Source of the DNA: an uncultured Collinsella sp.
GTDB lineage: Bacteria > Actinomycetota > Coriobacteriia > Coriobacteriales > Coriobacteriaceae
Assembly: GCA_934630855.1 (NCBI GenBank)
Contig: CAKTWW010000012.1
Coordinates: 1 to 45,780, forward strand
Reading direction: 5' to 3'
Length of the DNA stretch: 45,780 nucleotides
Part shown: in pieces, positions 16,693-25,345 of the stretch
Position numbering within the stretch: the first letter of the stretch is position 1
Layout: each line of letters opens with the position of its first letter
Made by a program: the position numbers and the translations under genes
Notes under the pieces: generated by a model
Seen by the model: the letters and a program-made list of their open reading frames with translations, nothing else
What the model was told of the DNA's origin: nothing
Database searches by the model: none

Positions 16693-17506
16693 CTGGCTTG
16701 CGGCTCAAGAGCGATACGAGCCCACGGGGGCTCGGCATCGCGTGATGCAAAAGAACGTCCTGCACCTGGCGAGCCTGCTTGAGCGGGTTCGCCTGGGCGG
16801 CGGCGCGCACGAGGGCGGGTCGATTATTGACCGCGCCCTTTCTTGCGTTTCGGCTCCGGTGCGCCTGGTGGGGATGTTCGTTTGCGTCCTGTGCGTGTGC
16901 CTGACGCAGAGTCCGCTGTACCTCATGCTGATGGCGGCGATCGCGCTGGTGCTGGTTGCCGTGCGTCCCGTGCGTGGGCTGCGTGCGACCTTAATGCCGG
17001 CGCTGGCCGCGGCGGGATTTGCCGTGGTCTTGGCGCTGCCGGCCTTGCTGCTGGGGACGTCTGCCACCGCCGCCATGCTCAAGATTGCACTTAAGACGTT
17101 CATTAACGTGTCACTGGTGTTGGGCGTTTCGTGGACGCTCACCTGGAGTCGCATGTCGGCGGCGCTTAAGGCGCTGCGCCTGCCCGACGAGGTCATCTTT
17201 ACCTTCGATATGGCGCTTAAGCACATCGAGGTGCTCGGCCGCACGGCGCACGACCTCACCGAATCGGTCATGCTGCGCAGTGTGGGCCGCGCTCCTGCGG
17301 GGTTTTCGCGCACCGACTCGGTGGCGGGTATCATGGGCATGACCTTTATCAAGGCGATGGAATGCAGTCGCGCGATGGACGAGGCCATGACCTGCCGCGG
17401 TTTTGCCGGTGTTTATCCGGCGCTGGCGCGCACCGGGTTTAGCTGGCGCGATGCGGTTTATGCCGCCGCTGTGGTGCTGCTGGCGGCGCTGTGCGCCGTG
17501 CTGTAA
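16670..17506 (+). CDS. ECF transporter transmembrane coupling protein (CbiQ/NikQ)
   Basis: The EcfT-type membrane scaffold that links CbiM to the ATPase. The 278 residues include a soluble N-terminus, about five hydrophobic helices, and a cytoplasmic coupling region. That region has two short helices with the family's Arg-Gly signatures: MLRSVGRAP near residue 205 and MTCRGF near residue 243. The start ATG 16670 lies inside cbiM with AAAGGAAA upstream; a second ATG two codons later is equally possible. The overlap implies translational coupling. Confidence 0.88.
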   Translation: MAMAELPSWLAAQERYEPTGARHRVMQKNVLHLASLLERVRLGGGAHEGGSIIDRALSCVSAPVRLVGMFVCVLCVCLTQSPLYLMLMAAIALVLVAVRPVRGLRATLMPALAAAGFAVVLALPALLLGTSATAAMLKIALKTFINVSLVLGVSWTLTWSRMSAALKALRLPDEVIFTFDMALKHIEVLGRTAHDLTESVMLRSVGRAPAGFSRTDSVAGIMGMTFIKAMECSRAMDEAMTCRGFAGVYPALARTGFSWRDAVYAAAVVLLAALCAVL

Positions 17507-17525
17507 TGCTGCCGGCGGGCTGTTG

Positions 17526-18329
17526 ATGCGAATGGGAAAGGGCGACGTTTTGACGATCGATATGAATGACGTGCCGGCTGCGCGCGGCGCGGGCGACGTG
17601 AATGGCGCCGTGACCACCCCGCTGATCGAGCTGCGCGACGTAGTGTTTTCCTATGCGGGCCATACGGTTGTCGATGGCGTATCGCTGCAGGTGGATCGCG
17701 GCGAGCTCGTTGCCCTGCTCGGTCCCAACGGCTGCGGCAAGACGACGATCATGCGCCTTATCAACGGTCTTGAGCTCGCGGACGCGGGCACGTACCTGTT
17801 TGATGGGCGCGTGGTCGATGCGACGTTTCTGAAGGATTCCGTGGCCGCTCAGCGCTTCCACCAGCGCGTGGGTTTTGTGTTCCAGAATGCCGACGCGCAG
17901 CTGTTCTGCGCCACGGTGGGCGAGGAAGTTGCCTTTGGTCCCGCTCAAATGGGTCTGCCGGCAGACGAGCTCGACCGCCGCGTACGCGATGCCATGGAGC
18001 TGTTCCAGGTTGCCGATCTGGTCGATGCCTCTCCCTACCAGCTCTCGGGCGGGCAAAAGAAGCGCGTGGCGCTGGCCGCAGTGGTGTCGATGAACCCGGA
18101 TATTCTGGTGCTTGACGAGCCCACCAACGGGCTCGACGAGGATTCATGCGACATCGTGGTTAACTTTTTGCTGGCATACGTTGCGGCGGGCAAGACGGTC
18201 TTGATGAGCACACATCACCAGGATTTGGTGCGACGCCTGGGCGCCCGTGCGATCTATATCGATCGATATCACCATGTGGTCGAGGCGCCCACACCGTCGT
18301 ATGGAACCGAGGTCGGTGTCGCCGAATAG
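17526..18329 (+). CDS. ECF transporter ATP-binding protein (CbiO/NikO)
   Basis: The ABC ATPase that powers the nickel/cobalt importer. All motifs are present in order: Walker A GPNGCGKTT (about residue 65), Q-loop FVFQNADAQ, signature LSGGQKKRVALA, Walker B ILVLDEPTNGLD and the H-loop STHH. The start is uncertain. ATG 17526 gives 267 residues but a weak ribosome-binding site; TTG 17550 has GGGAAAGGG eight bases upstream and would remove eight residues. It follows cbiQ by 19 bases and closes the transporter operon. No second ATPase is present, so it probably works as a homodimer. Confidence 0.9.
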   Translation: MRMGKGDVLTIDMNDVPAARGAGDVNGAVTTPLIELRDVVFSYAGHTVVDGVSLQVDRGELVALLGPNGCGKTTIMRLINGLELADAGTYLFDGRVVDATFLKDSVAAQRFHQRVGFVFQNADAQLFCATVGEEVAFGPAQMGLPADELDRRVRDAMELFQVADLVDASPYQLSGGQKKRVALAAVVSMNPDILVLDEPTNGLDEDSCDIVVNFLLAYVAAGKTVLMSTHHQDLVRRLGARAIYIDRYHHVVEAPTPSYGTEVGVAE

Positions 18330-18408
18330 TTGCTGCGTAGAGCATGCGTGGGCGCCCGCGCGGCTTTGCCGTGATGGTATATTTATCCAGGTTTTTATGG
18401 GGGTGGCT

Positions 18409-19257
18409 ATGCCAAGCTGGAACATTCATATCGCTCAAACGGAACGACTTCTGGAGCGCACCGGTGCACTTGCCGATAGCGTGCGCGACCGCAATGCCTT
18501 TTTGTTTGGCTGCGTGGTTCCGGATATCTTTGTGGGCTATATGGTTCCCGGTATTGCCGATCCCATCCCGTACCGCATCACACACTTTGCCAAGCCCGAG
18601 CCCATCCCGAAACCACGCGAGCATGAGTTTTGGGATACCTATGTGGCACCGCTTCTTAAAAGTTCGCCTGCCGGCGCTCCGGCTGCGGCGACCTCGATTA
18701 TCGAGGAGCGCGAGCGACTGAACCGCGTGCACTATCCTCAGCGCTACAAGGATGCCGAGCCGGTTGCCGGGCCGGATGCCGGCGAGTTTTCGCTTGCATC
18801 CGAGGACGTGGCACAGTCGTTGCTCGATTTAACGCTGGGCGTCTGGTCGCATCTGGTGGCCGATACCGTGTGGAACACGCGCGTGAACCAGTATCTTGAG
18901 GCGCACGGCGGCAAGCCGAGCGAGGAGTTCCGCATCAAAAAGCAGGGTGACTTTGACTGGTTTGGCAAGACGCTCGGCATCGTTTCCATCCCGCGTGCGA
19001 CCGATCGCCTGTATACCGCGGCGACGCGTTTTGGGCAGTATCCCATCCATAAGGAGTACGTGCTCAAGACTATCGGCGTCATGCACGAGATTGTGCGCGA
19101 AAACCCTGGCGAGCCCGATCATCCGCCATATCGCCTGTTGACCGAGGAGTTCTTTGACGCGACGTTTGCCGAGGTCATCGAACTGACCGAAACCGGCTTC
19201 GCCGAGCGCGTCGCCGCTCCCGATGCGCCCGCGGTTCCTCTGATCGCCAGCTGCTAG
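18409..19257 (+). CDS. Zinc-dependent phospholipase C family protein
   Basis: A 282-residue protein with the ligand pattern of the bacterial zinc-dependent phospholipase C/S1-P1 nuclease fold. It has MPSWNIHIAQ at the N-terminus (Trp and His), GCVVPDIF, RITHF and WSHLVADTVWN. ATG 18409 follows GGGGGTGG; another ATG at 18397 is in frame. There is no signal peptide, unlike secreted toxins of this class, so a cytoplasmic housekeeping or regulatory hydrolase is more likely. Its stop overlaps the stop of the convergent gene by four bases. Confidence 0.8.
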   Translation: MPSWNIHIAQTERLLERTGALADSVRDRNAFLFGCVVPDIFVGYMVPGIADPIPYRITHFAKPEPIPKPREHEFWDTYVAPLLKSSPAGAPAAATSIIEERERLNRVHYPQRYKDAEPVAGPDAGEFSLASEDVAQSLLDLTLGVWSHLVADTVWNTRVNQYLEAHGGKPSEEFRIKKQGDFDWFGKTLGIVSIPRATDRLYTAATRFGQYPIHKEYVLKTIGVMHEIVRENPGEPDHPPYRLLTEEFFDATFAEVIELTETGFAERVAAPDAPAVPLIASC

Positions 19258-20327
19258 CTGGTTGGCTTGACGGCGAACAGCTCATCCCAATCGACCAATA
19301 GCTCCCGTCGAAGGGCATCTTCGGCGGCGCGTTCTTGTTTGGTCTTCGGCGCGTAGGGGAGTCCCGCCTTTTTATGGATGAGCTCAGCGATGTTGTTAAA
19401 GCTCTTTGTGTCTTTGATTTGATCGTAGGTGATCTGGATAACGTCGTAGCCCATGCTTGTGAGGGCGGTGGTGCGCTCGGCATCGGAGAGGCTTGCGGCT
19501 TCGTTGTCATGAGCGGAACGGCCCTGGCATTCCAGGATGACGCCAATGCTGTCGGTAGCGCTCTCGATGAGGATATCGGCATAGCAACAGGTTTTGTCAT
19601 ACAGCGAGCGCGCGCCCTCGCTGAGCGGGATGCGCACATTGTTGGCGATGCCGATGCCCAGGCCGCCCTCGTCACGGGGGAGCGAGACGAGTATGGACGT
19701 TTGGACTTCGAAAGGTGAGGCGGTCTGCCCCGTCATGCGTTCTGCGGCCCAACGGAGTTGTTTGACGCCGCGCAGGCCTGCGGCCTGCTTGGCGAACGCG
19801 GCGATATCCGCTGCGTTCAGGAGCGGTGCGCGTTTCCATAGGTTGGTGTCGTTGCCATTGACGTCGTTAACTCGTTCCCAACCACAGTTAGGTGGAATGA
19901 GCTTAAGCGAGATAGCTTCATCGAGTTGTTGCCGCGTTCGCTCGCAGGGCTTAAATACTGCAAAGGAGCCGCACATCTCGTAACAGGCCATGAGTAATTG
20001 GTTACGTGAGACCTGCGTAGCAAGGTTGGGCAGCGTAAACTCCGGCGACGTGACATCAAACCCATGCTCAGTCTGCCTAAACGACCCAGGAGGTGGCTCT
20101 TGGGCCAGCAAGCGGCTGTGGAATAGTTTTCCGTTAAAGCGATTGCCGCGGGCGCTTACAAATCTCCAAACGGGCTTGCCAAGCAGGTCTTTAAATACTG
20201 GCTGCTGAGAGTAATGCACCAAGCGATGGTCATGGTCGGGCGGCAGGATTGCCGGATAGAGCCCTAGTATTTGAGGCGGGATGCGATAGTACTTGAAGGC
20301 CGTGGGTCCGCAGGCAAGAAATGACAT
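19254..20327 (-). CDS. Protein with PD-(D/E)XK-like nuclease core, 357 aa
   Basis: The C-terminal half contains YADILIESATDSIGVILECQ followed by GRSAHDN and a beta strand GYDVIQITYDQI. Together these resemble the D...E-x-(K/Q) core and following helix of Vsr/DUF559-type endonucleases, with Gln in place of the usual Lys. The N-terminal half (SFLACGPTAFKYYRIPP, then FVSARGNRFNG) is reminiscent of multi-copy proteins of Coriobacteriia of unknown role that look like abortive-infection or DNA-recognition proteins. Only three bases separate its start from a 187-bp inverted-repeat element. No clear Shine-Dalgarno precedes the ATG. Nuclease activity is inference. Confidence 0.65.
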   Translation of the reverse strand: MSFLACGPTAFKYYRIPPQILGLYPAILPPDHDHRLVHYSQQPVFKDLLGKPVWRFVSARGNRFNGKLFHSRLLAQEPPPGSFRQTEHGFDVTSPEFTLPNLATQVSRNQLLMACYEMCGSFAVFKPCERTRQQLDEAISLKLIPPNCGWERVNDVNGNDTNLWKRAPLLNAADIAAFAKQAAGLRGVKQLRWAAERMTGQTASPFEVQTSILVSLPRDEGGLGIGIANNVRIPLSEGARSLYDKTCCYADILIESATDSIGVILECQGRSAHDNEAASLSDAERTTALTSMGYDVIQITYDQIKDTKSFNNIAELIHKKAGLPYAPKTKQERAAEDALRRELLVDWDELFAVKPTS

Positions 20328-20330
20328 AGC

Positions 20331-20517
20331 AATCCGATCGTTTGAGCGTTGTTTGGGCTTGAAAATGCTACTGGTTTCGGAAGTGCGGGGAAAAAGAGAA
20401 GCAGGCTAAGCACAGGCGGTATTTGAGCCAACTTTATCAGGGGTTTTGTTGAAATAAAAGGGCTTGTGCTCAGAGGTCAGCGAATTTTCCCCGCACTTCC
20501 GAAAACGCGATCGGATT
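20331..20517. repeat. 187-bp inverted-repeat element
   Basis: Three nested inverted pairs share one centre. AATCCGATCG (20331-20340) matches CGATCGGATT (20508-20517). A perfect 20-base pair lies at 20375-20394 and 20485-20504, with core GGAAGTGCGGGG / CCCCGCACTTCC. AGCACA (20409-20414) matches TGTGCT (20465-20470). The centre is AT-rich and encodes nothing. It directly abuts the 5' end of the PD-(D/E)XK-like gene. It could be a mobile element end, a structured leader RNA or the target of that protein. Confidence 0.7.
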
Positions 20518-20684
20518 AGGCTTTGCTAAAACGATTTAGCAGTCTTGGTCGGGGTGCGGGTTCGCCACCGGGCGGACACTATTGATGCTCGGAACGCTCG
20601 TTTCGGGCCTTGAAGGGCGATTTTCGCGCCCTTTGGTAAAAAGTTGGCGCAAGTCATGCCGCGTTCCGGCATCGGCATACAGAA

Positions 20685-20719
20685 AAAGGGCCCGGAAGGC
20701 GAAGCCTTCCGGGCCCTTT
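20685..20719 (-). terminator. Terminator of pyruvate kinase
   Basis: AAAGGGCCCGGAAGGC and GCCTTCCGGGCCCTTT form a perfect sixteen-pair stem around GAA, one of the strongest hairpins in the window. It lies 29 bases past the pyk stop. Tails of A on one side and T on the other allow it to work in both directions. Confidence 0.85.
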
Positions 20720-20747
20720 GCAATGCAAGTCTGCTTGCAAGTGCGAT

Positions 20748-22208
20748 TTAGCGCACCTGAGCGACGTAAGCGACGTTGGTCGAGGAGACCTTGTCCTCGA
20801 GCTGGACGCTCATGCGGGGATCGCCGGCGGTAGCGACGGTCAGGTCGCCGGTCTCGACGTAGCCGAGCTCCTTAGCGGTCTCGATCGCCTTGACGATCGT
20901 GCCGTTGACGGTGCCCTGGGTGATCTCGGCCTGGTGCGGGATAACGCCCCAGTACATGATCATCTGCTGGACAGCCCAGTCATGACGGGAGAAAGCACAG
21001 ATCGGCATGTTGGGACGGAAGTGCGAGATCAGGCGAGCGGTACGACCGGTGGTCGTCGGCACGGTGATGCATTTGGCGCCAACGGTGGTGGCCATGTTCA
21101 CAGCGGACATACCCACAACATTGTTGACGACGCGGGTGCCGTGAGCGTCGGCCGGAACCTCGAGCGGAGCGTGAGCCGGGAGGTACTTCTCGGTCTCCAT
21201 GGCGATGCTGGCCTGCATCTTGACGGCCTCGACCGGGTACTTACCGGCAGCGGACTCGCCGGACAGCATGACGGCGTCGGTGCCGTCATAAATGGCGTTA
21301 GCAACGTCGGCAACCTCGGCGCGCGTCGGGCGCGGGTTCTGCTGCATGGAGTCGAGCATCTGCGTAGCGGTGATGACGGGCTTGTAGGCCGCGTTGCACT
21401 TGGCGATGATCTCCTTCTGGATGTGCGGAACGAGCTCGGGCTTGATCTCGATGCCCAGGTCGCCACGGGCGACCATGATGCCGTCGGAAGCCTCGAGGAT
21501 CTCGTCGAAGTTCTCGACGCCCAGGGCGCACTCGATCTTCGGGAAGATCGTCACGTGCTCGCCACCGTTCTCGCGGCAAAGCTCGCGGATGCCGCGGACG
21601 GACTCGCCGTCACGAATGAAGGAAGCGGCGATGTAGTCGATGTTCTCGGTCAGGCCAAAGAGGATGTCCTGACGGTCGCGCTCGGTGATGGCGGGCAGCG
21701 AGATGTTGACGTTGGGCATGTTGACGCCCTTGCGCTCGCCGATCAGGCCGTCGTTCTTAACGACGCAGGTCATGTCCTGGCCGTCGACGGACTCGACCTC
21801 GAGGGCAACCAGACCGTCATCGATCAGGATGAGGGAGCCCTTCTCGACCTCGGAGGGCAGAGCCAGATAGTCGAGGGAGATGTGCTCAGAGGTGCCGTGG
21901 AAATCCTCGGACGTGGGCTGAGCGGTGACGACGATCTTGTCGCCAGTCTTGACGGCAACCTTCTTGCCGTCAACCAAAAGGCCGGTGCGGACCTCGGGGC
22001 CCTTGGTGTCGAGCAGGATGCCGACGGGCATACCGAGCTCCTTGGAAATACGACGGACGCGCTCGATGCGACCGTGGTGCTCGTCGTAGGAGCCGTGCGA
22101 GAAGTTAAAACGGGCGACGTTCATGCCCGCCTTGATCATCTCGCGGATGGTCTCGTCGCTATCGCAGGCGGGACCCATGGTGCATACAATCTTGGTGCGC
22201 TTGTACAT
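20748..22208 (-). CDS. pyk: Pyruvate kinase
   Basis: Catalyses phosphoenolpyruvate plus ADP to pyruvate plus ATP, the last step of glycolysis. The 486-residue length is typical of the form without a C-terminal PEP-utiliser extension. Motifs include KIVCTMGPA at the N-terminus, NVARFNFSHG, DTKGPEVR (substrate loop), IFPKIE (active-site Lys), MVARGDLGIE with the metal-binding residues, and ITATQMLDSM. The start at 22208 has GGAGG five bases upstream. It is monocistronic with its own terminator and is divergent from the Ca2+-ATPase gene. Confidence 0.97.
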   Translation of the reverse strand: MYKRTKIVCTMGPACDSDETIREMIKAGMNVARFNFSHGSYDEHHGRIERVRRISKELGMPVGILLDTKGPEVRTGLLVDGKKVAVKTGDKIVVTAQPTSEDFHGTSEHISLDYLALPSEVEKGSLILIDDGLVALEVESVDGQDMTCVVKNDGLIGERKGVNMPNVNISLPAITERDRQDILFGLTENIDYIAASFIRDGESVRGIRELCRENGGEHVTIFPKIECALGVENFDEILEASDGIMVARGDLGIEIKPELVPHIQKEIIAKCNAAYKPVITATQMLDSMQQNPRPTRAEVADVANAIYDGTDAVMLSGESAAGKYPVEAVKMQASIAMETEKYLPAHAPLEVPADAHGTRVVNNVVGMSAVNMATTVGAKCITVPTTTGRTARLISHFRPNMPICAFSRHDWAVQQMIMYWGVIPHQAEITQGTVNGTIVKAIETAKELGYVETGDLTVATAGDPRMSVQLEDKVSSTNVAYVAQVR

Positions 22209-22500
22209 TCAGACCTCCATCTGACATCGTCTTGCGCTGATAGATAAACCATAAGAAATAAAACCGAGAAGATTATAACGAATTGCCGACCGAATACCCC
22301 TAAAAATCGACCGTACGCCGATTGAGAAGTTCTTTTTTGCGGGAAAAACGGTATATGCAAAAACTTTATCAACCGCTCTTACCGCTGCTATCTGGGCGAT
22401 ATTTCAGTTTGACGATGTGCCAAAGAAAAAACGTTTTATCACTTTTGAGCATCACACCGTCTGCACCGTTGCGTCCATGCCGTATTTCCAAATGGAATGT
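22209..22500. other. Intergenic stretch upstream of pyk and of the ATPase promoter
   Basis: No gene is supported here. The part next to pyk is AT-rich and includes a TATAAT hexamer on the minus strand. Between 22320 and 22450 there are A- and T-runs but no stem with a clean T-tail and no frame with a ribosome-binding site. Confidence 0.5.
22272..22277 (-). promoter_or_regulatory. Candidate -10 box of pyk
   Basis: A perfect TATAAT on the minus strand, 64 bases upstream of the pyk start in an AT-rich stretch. No good -35 lies at the right distance, so this promoter would need an activator or be weak as read. Confidence 0.35.
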
Positions 22501-22501
22501 T

Positions 22502-22531
22502 TTGGCTAGACGCGCCGCTTTGGGGTACCAT
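22502..22531 (+). promoter_or_regulatory. Candidate promoter of the Ca2+-ATPase leader
   Basis: TTGGCT (22502-22507) and TACCAT (22526-22531) are 18 bases apart, each matching four of six consensus positions. Transcription would start near 22538, right at the 5' foot of the structured leader, which strengthens the call. Confidence 0.4.
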
Positions 22532-22540
22532 AGCTCCACT

Positions 22541-22642
22541 ATCAACTGCCGCTCAGCACGGCAGCCTTGATGAGCCCTTGCCCTTCTCCTGGGAATTATG
22601 ATCGGGCATCAATCTGCTGAGTGGCCCGAATCCCAGGAGGGG
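22541..22642 (+). promoter_or_regulatory. Structured 5' leader with two hairpins and complementary loops (candidate riboswitch)
   Basis: Hairpin 1 is ATCAA-CTGCCG (22541-22551) paired to CGGCAG-CC-TTGAT (22559-22571) with loop CTCAGCA. Hairpin 2 is CTCCTGGGA (22586-22594) paired to TCCCAGGAG (22631-22639), and inside it TCGGGC (22602-22607) paired to GCCCGA (22624-22629). The loop of hairpin 2 contains TGCTGAG (22615-22621), the exact complement of the seven-base loop of hairpin 1, so a kissing-loop contact is possible. The outer stem of hairpin 2 hides the Shine-Dalgarno (GGAGGGG, 22636-22642) of the ATPase gene. I know no described riboswitch class with this layout. Confidence 0.65.
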
Positions 22643-22649
22643 ACTCTAT

Positions 22650-25334
22650 ATGCAAAAGGAATACCTGTCCGCCGCGGCGGAGGTGCTCAGCGACCAAGGT
22701 GTCGATGAGAACCTCGGCCTGGGCAACGACGAGGCGTCGTCGCGCCTCGCCAAGACAGGCCCTAACAAGCTCGAGGAAGCCGAGAAGACGCCGCTGTGGA
22801 AGCGCTTCTTTGAGCAGATGGCCGACCCCATGGTCATCATGCTGATCGTTGCCGCCGTCATCAGTGCGCTCACGGGCATGGTTAAGGGCGAGCCCGACTT
22901 CGCCGACGTCGCCATCATCATGTTCGTCGTTATCGTCAACTCGGTGCTTGGCGTGGTCCAGGAGGCCAAGAGCGAGGAGGCCCTCGAGGCCCTGCAGGAG
23001 ATGAGCGCGGCGCAGTCCAAGGTTCTGCGCGACGGCAAGCTCGTGCATCTGCCGAGCGCCGAGCTCGTGCCCGGCGACGTGATCATGCTCGAGGCGGGCG
23101 ACTCCGTCCCGGCCGACTGCCGCGTGCTCGAGAGCGCCACGATGAAGATCGAGGAGGCTGCCCTGACCGGCGAGTCCGTCCCCGTCGAGAAGCATGCCAA
23201 CGTGATCGAGCTTGCCGCGGGCACCGACGACGTGCCACTCGGCGACCGCAAGAACATGTGTTACATGGGCTCCACCGTGGTATACGGCCGCGGCCGCGCC
23301 GTCGTGGTCGGCACCGGCATGAACACCGAGATGGGCAAGATCGCCGGCGCTCTGGCCGAGGCCAAGGAAGAACTCACCCCGCTGCAGGTTAAGCTTGCCG
23401 AGCTCAGCCGCATCCTCACCATCATGGTGATCGTCATCTGCGTCGTCATCTTTGGCGTCGACATCCTGCGTCACGGCGTGGGCAACGTCCTCACCGACCC
23501 GACCGCGCTGCTCGACACCTTTATGGTCGCCGTCTCGCTCGCCGTCGCCGCCATTCCCGAGGGCCTGGTCGCCGTCGTGACCATCGTGCTTTCGCTGGGC
23601 GTGACCAAGATGGCCAAGCGCCAGGCAATCATCCGCAAGCTTTCTGCTGTCGAGACCCTTGGCTGCACGCAGACCATCTGCTCCGACAAGACCGGCACCC
23701 TTACCCAGAACAAGATGACCGTCGTCAAGCACGAGCTTGCCGCGCCCAAGGAGAAGTTCCTGGCCGGCATGGCGCTGTGTTCCGACGCCCAGTGGGACGA
23801 GGAGCTGGGCGAGGCCGTGGGCGAGCCGACCGAGTGCGCGCTCGTCAACGATGCCGGCAAGGCGGGTCTTACCGGCCTGACCGCCGAGCACCCGCGCGTG
23901 GGCGAGGCACCGTTCGACTCCGGCCGCAAGATGATGTCCGTGGTCGTCGAGACCCTGGACGGCGAGTACGAGCAGTACACCAAGGGCGCGCCCGATGTGG
24001 TGATCGGCCTGTGCACCCACATCTACGAAGGTGATAAGGTCGTCCCGCTGACCGAGGAGCGTCGTGCCGAGCTCGTGGCCGCCAACAAGGCCATGGCCGA
24101 CGAGGCCTTGCGCGTGCTGGCGCTGGCAAGCCGCACCTACACCGAGATCCCGGCCGACTGCAGCCCCGCCGCGCTCGAGCATGACCTGGTCTTCTGCGGT
24201 CTGTCCGGCATGATCGACCCGGTCCGCCCCGAGGTGGCCGACGCCATCCGCGAGGCGCACGACGCCGGTATCCGCACCGTCATGATTACGGGCGACCACA
24301 TCGACACCGCCGTGGCCATCGCCAAACAGCTGGGTATCGTCACCGATCGCAGCCAGGCCATCACCGGCGCCGACCTTGACCGCATGAGCGACGAGGAGCT
24401 CGACGCGCATATTGAGGACTACGGCGTGTACGCCCGCGTCCAGCCCGAGCACAAGACCCGCATCGTCGAGGCCTGGAAGTCGCGCGACCAGATCGTTGCT
24501 ATGACGGGCGACGGCGTCAACGACGCACCGTCCATCAAGCGCGCCGACATCGGCGTGGGCATGGGCATCACCGGCACCGACGTCACTAAGAATGTCGCCG
24601 ACATGGTGCTTGCCGATGACAACTTCGCCACCATCATCGGTGCCTGCGAAGAGGGCCGTCGCATCTACGACAACATCCGCAAGGTCATTCAGTTCCTGCT
24701 TTCGGCCAACCTTGCCGAGGTCTTCTCGGTGTTCATCGCCACGCTCATCGGCTTTACCATCTTCCAACCGGTGCAGCTGCTGTGGGTGAACCTGGTCACT
24801 GACTGCTTCCCCGCGCTCGCGTTGGGCATGGAGGACGCCGAGGGCGACATCATGAAGCGCAAGCCGCGCAACGCCAAGGACGGCGTCTTTGCCGGTAACA
24901 TGGGCCTGGACTGCGTGGTCCAGGGCCTGATCATCACTGTGCTGGTGCTGGCGAGCTTCTTTGTGGGCGTGTACTTTGACATGGGCTACATCCACATCTC
25001 GGATATGATCGCCGGCAACGCCGACGAAGAAGGCGTGATGATGGCCTTCATCACGCTCAACATGGTTGAGATCTTCCACTGCTTCAATATGCGCAGTCGC
25101 CGCGCGTCGCTGTTCACTATGAAGAAGCAGAACAAGTGGCTGTGGGCTTCGGCCGCGTTGGCGCTGGTGCTGACGGTGATCGTGACCGTGCAGCCGACGC
25201 TCGCCGAGATGTTCTTTGGCCCCGGGATCACGCTCGAGCCGCGCGGCGTCGCCTGCGCGTTGGGGTTGGCGTTCTTGATCGTTCCGCTGGTCGAGGTGTA
25301 CAAGGCCGTCATGCGGGCCGTGGAGCGCAGGTAA
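22650..25334 (+). CDS. P-type Ca2+-transporting ATPase (P2A, SERCA-like)
   Basis: An 894-residue cation pump. The actuator motif LTGES lies near residue 173, the phosphorylated Asp in CSDKTGTLTQNK at about 346, and the hinge TGDGVNDAPSIKRADIG near 620. The residues that bind both calcium ions in SERCA have counterparts: Glu in IPEGL (M4, ~303), Asn and Glu in SANLAEVF (M5, ~688) and Asn, Thr, Asp in WVNLVTD (M6, ~713). Ca2+ is therefore the most likely substrate, exported from the cell, though Mn2+ is possible. ATG 22650 follows a strong GGAGGGG that lies in the 3' strand of a leader hairpin. The gene is monocistronic and ends at a terminator near 25.5 kb. Confidence 0.92.
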   Translation: MQKEYLSAAAEVLSDQGVDENLGLGNDEASSRLAKTGPNKLEEAEKTPLWKRFFEQMADPMVIMLIVAAVISALTGMVKGEPDFADVAIIMFVVIVNSVLGVVQEAKSEEALEALQEMSAAQSKVLRDGKLVHLPSAELVPGDVIMLEAGDSVPADCRVLESATMKIEEAALTGESVPVEKHANVIELAAGTDDVPLGDRKNMCYMGSTVVYGRGRAVVVGTGMNTEMGKIAGALAEAKEELTPLQVKLAELSRILTIMVIVICVVIFGVDILRHGVGNVLTDPTALLDTFMVAVSLAVAAIPEGLVAVVTIVLSLGVTKMAKRQAIIRKLSAVETLGCTQTICSDKTGTLTQNKMTVVKHELAAPKEKFLAGMALCSDAQWDEELGEAVGEPTECALVNDAGKAGLTGLTAEHPRVGEAPFDSGRKMMSVVVETLDGEYEQYTKGAPDVVIGLCTHIYEGDKVVPLTEERRAELVAANKAMADEALRVLALASRTYTEIPADCSPAALEHDLVFCGLSGMIDPVRPEVADAIREAHDAGIRTVMITGDHIDTAVAIAKQLGIVTDRSQAITGADLDRMSDEELDAHIEDYGVYARVQPEHKTRIVEAWKSRDQIVAMTGDGVNDAPSIKRADIGVGMGITGTDVTKNVADMVLADDNFATIIGACEEGRRIYDNIRKVIQFLLSANLAEVFSVFIATLIGFTIFQPVQLLWVNLVTDCFPALALGMEDAEGDIMKRKPRNAKDGVFAGNMGLDCVVQGLIITVLVLASFFVGVYFDMGYIHISDMIAGNADEEGVMMAFITLNMVEIFHCFNMRSRRASLFTMKKQNKWLWASAALALVLTVIVTVQPTLAEMFFGPGITLEPRGVACALGLAFLIVPLVEVYKAVMRAVERR

Positions 25335-25345
25335 CTTGGCCGTCC

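Noticed and set aside
20526..20590. tRNA-like remnant (AACGATTTAGCAGTC followed by a GGGTTCGCC T-loop-like string)
   Set aside because: The anticodon-arm-like and T-arm-like pieces do not belong to one cloverleaf and no acceptor stem can be formed. At most a decayed fragment; not reported as a tRNA.
22541..22642. yybP-ykoY manganese riboswitch or M-box in front of the P-type ATPase
   Set aside because: The conserved internal loops of those classes are not visible and the kissing-loop layout differs, so a known class was not assigned.
22596..25079. 827-residue open frame opposite the Ca2+-ATPase gene
   Set aside because: Same kind of antisense shadow; low-complexity His/Asp/Val/Gly composition and no recognisable domain.
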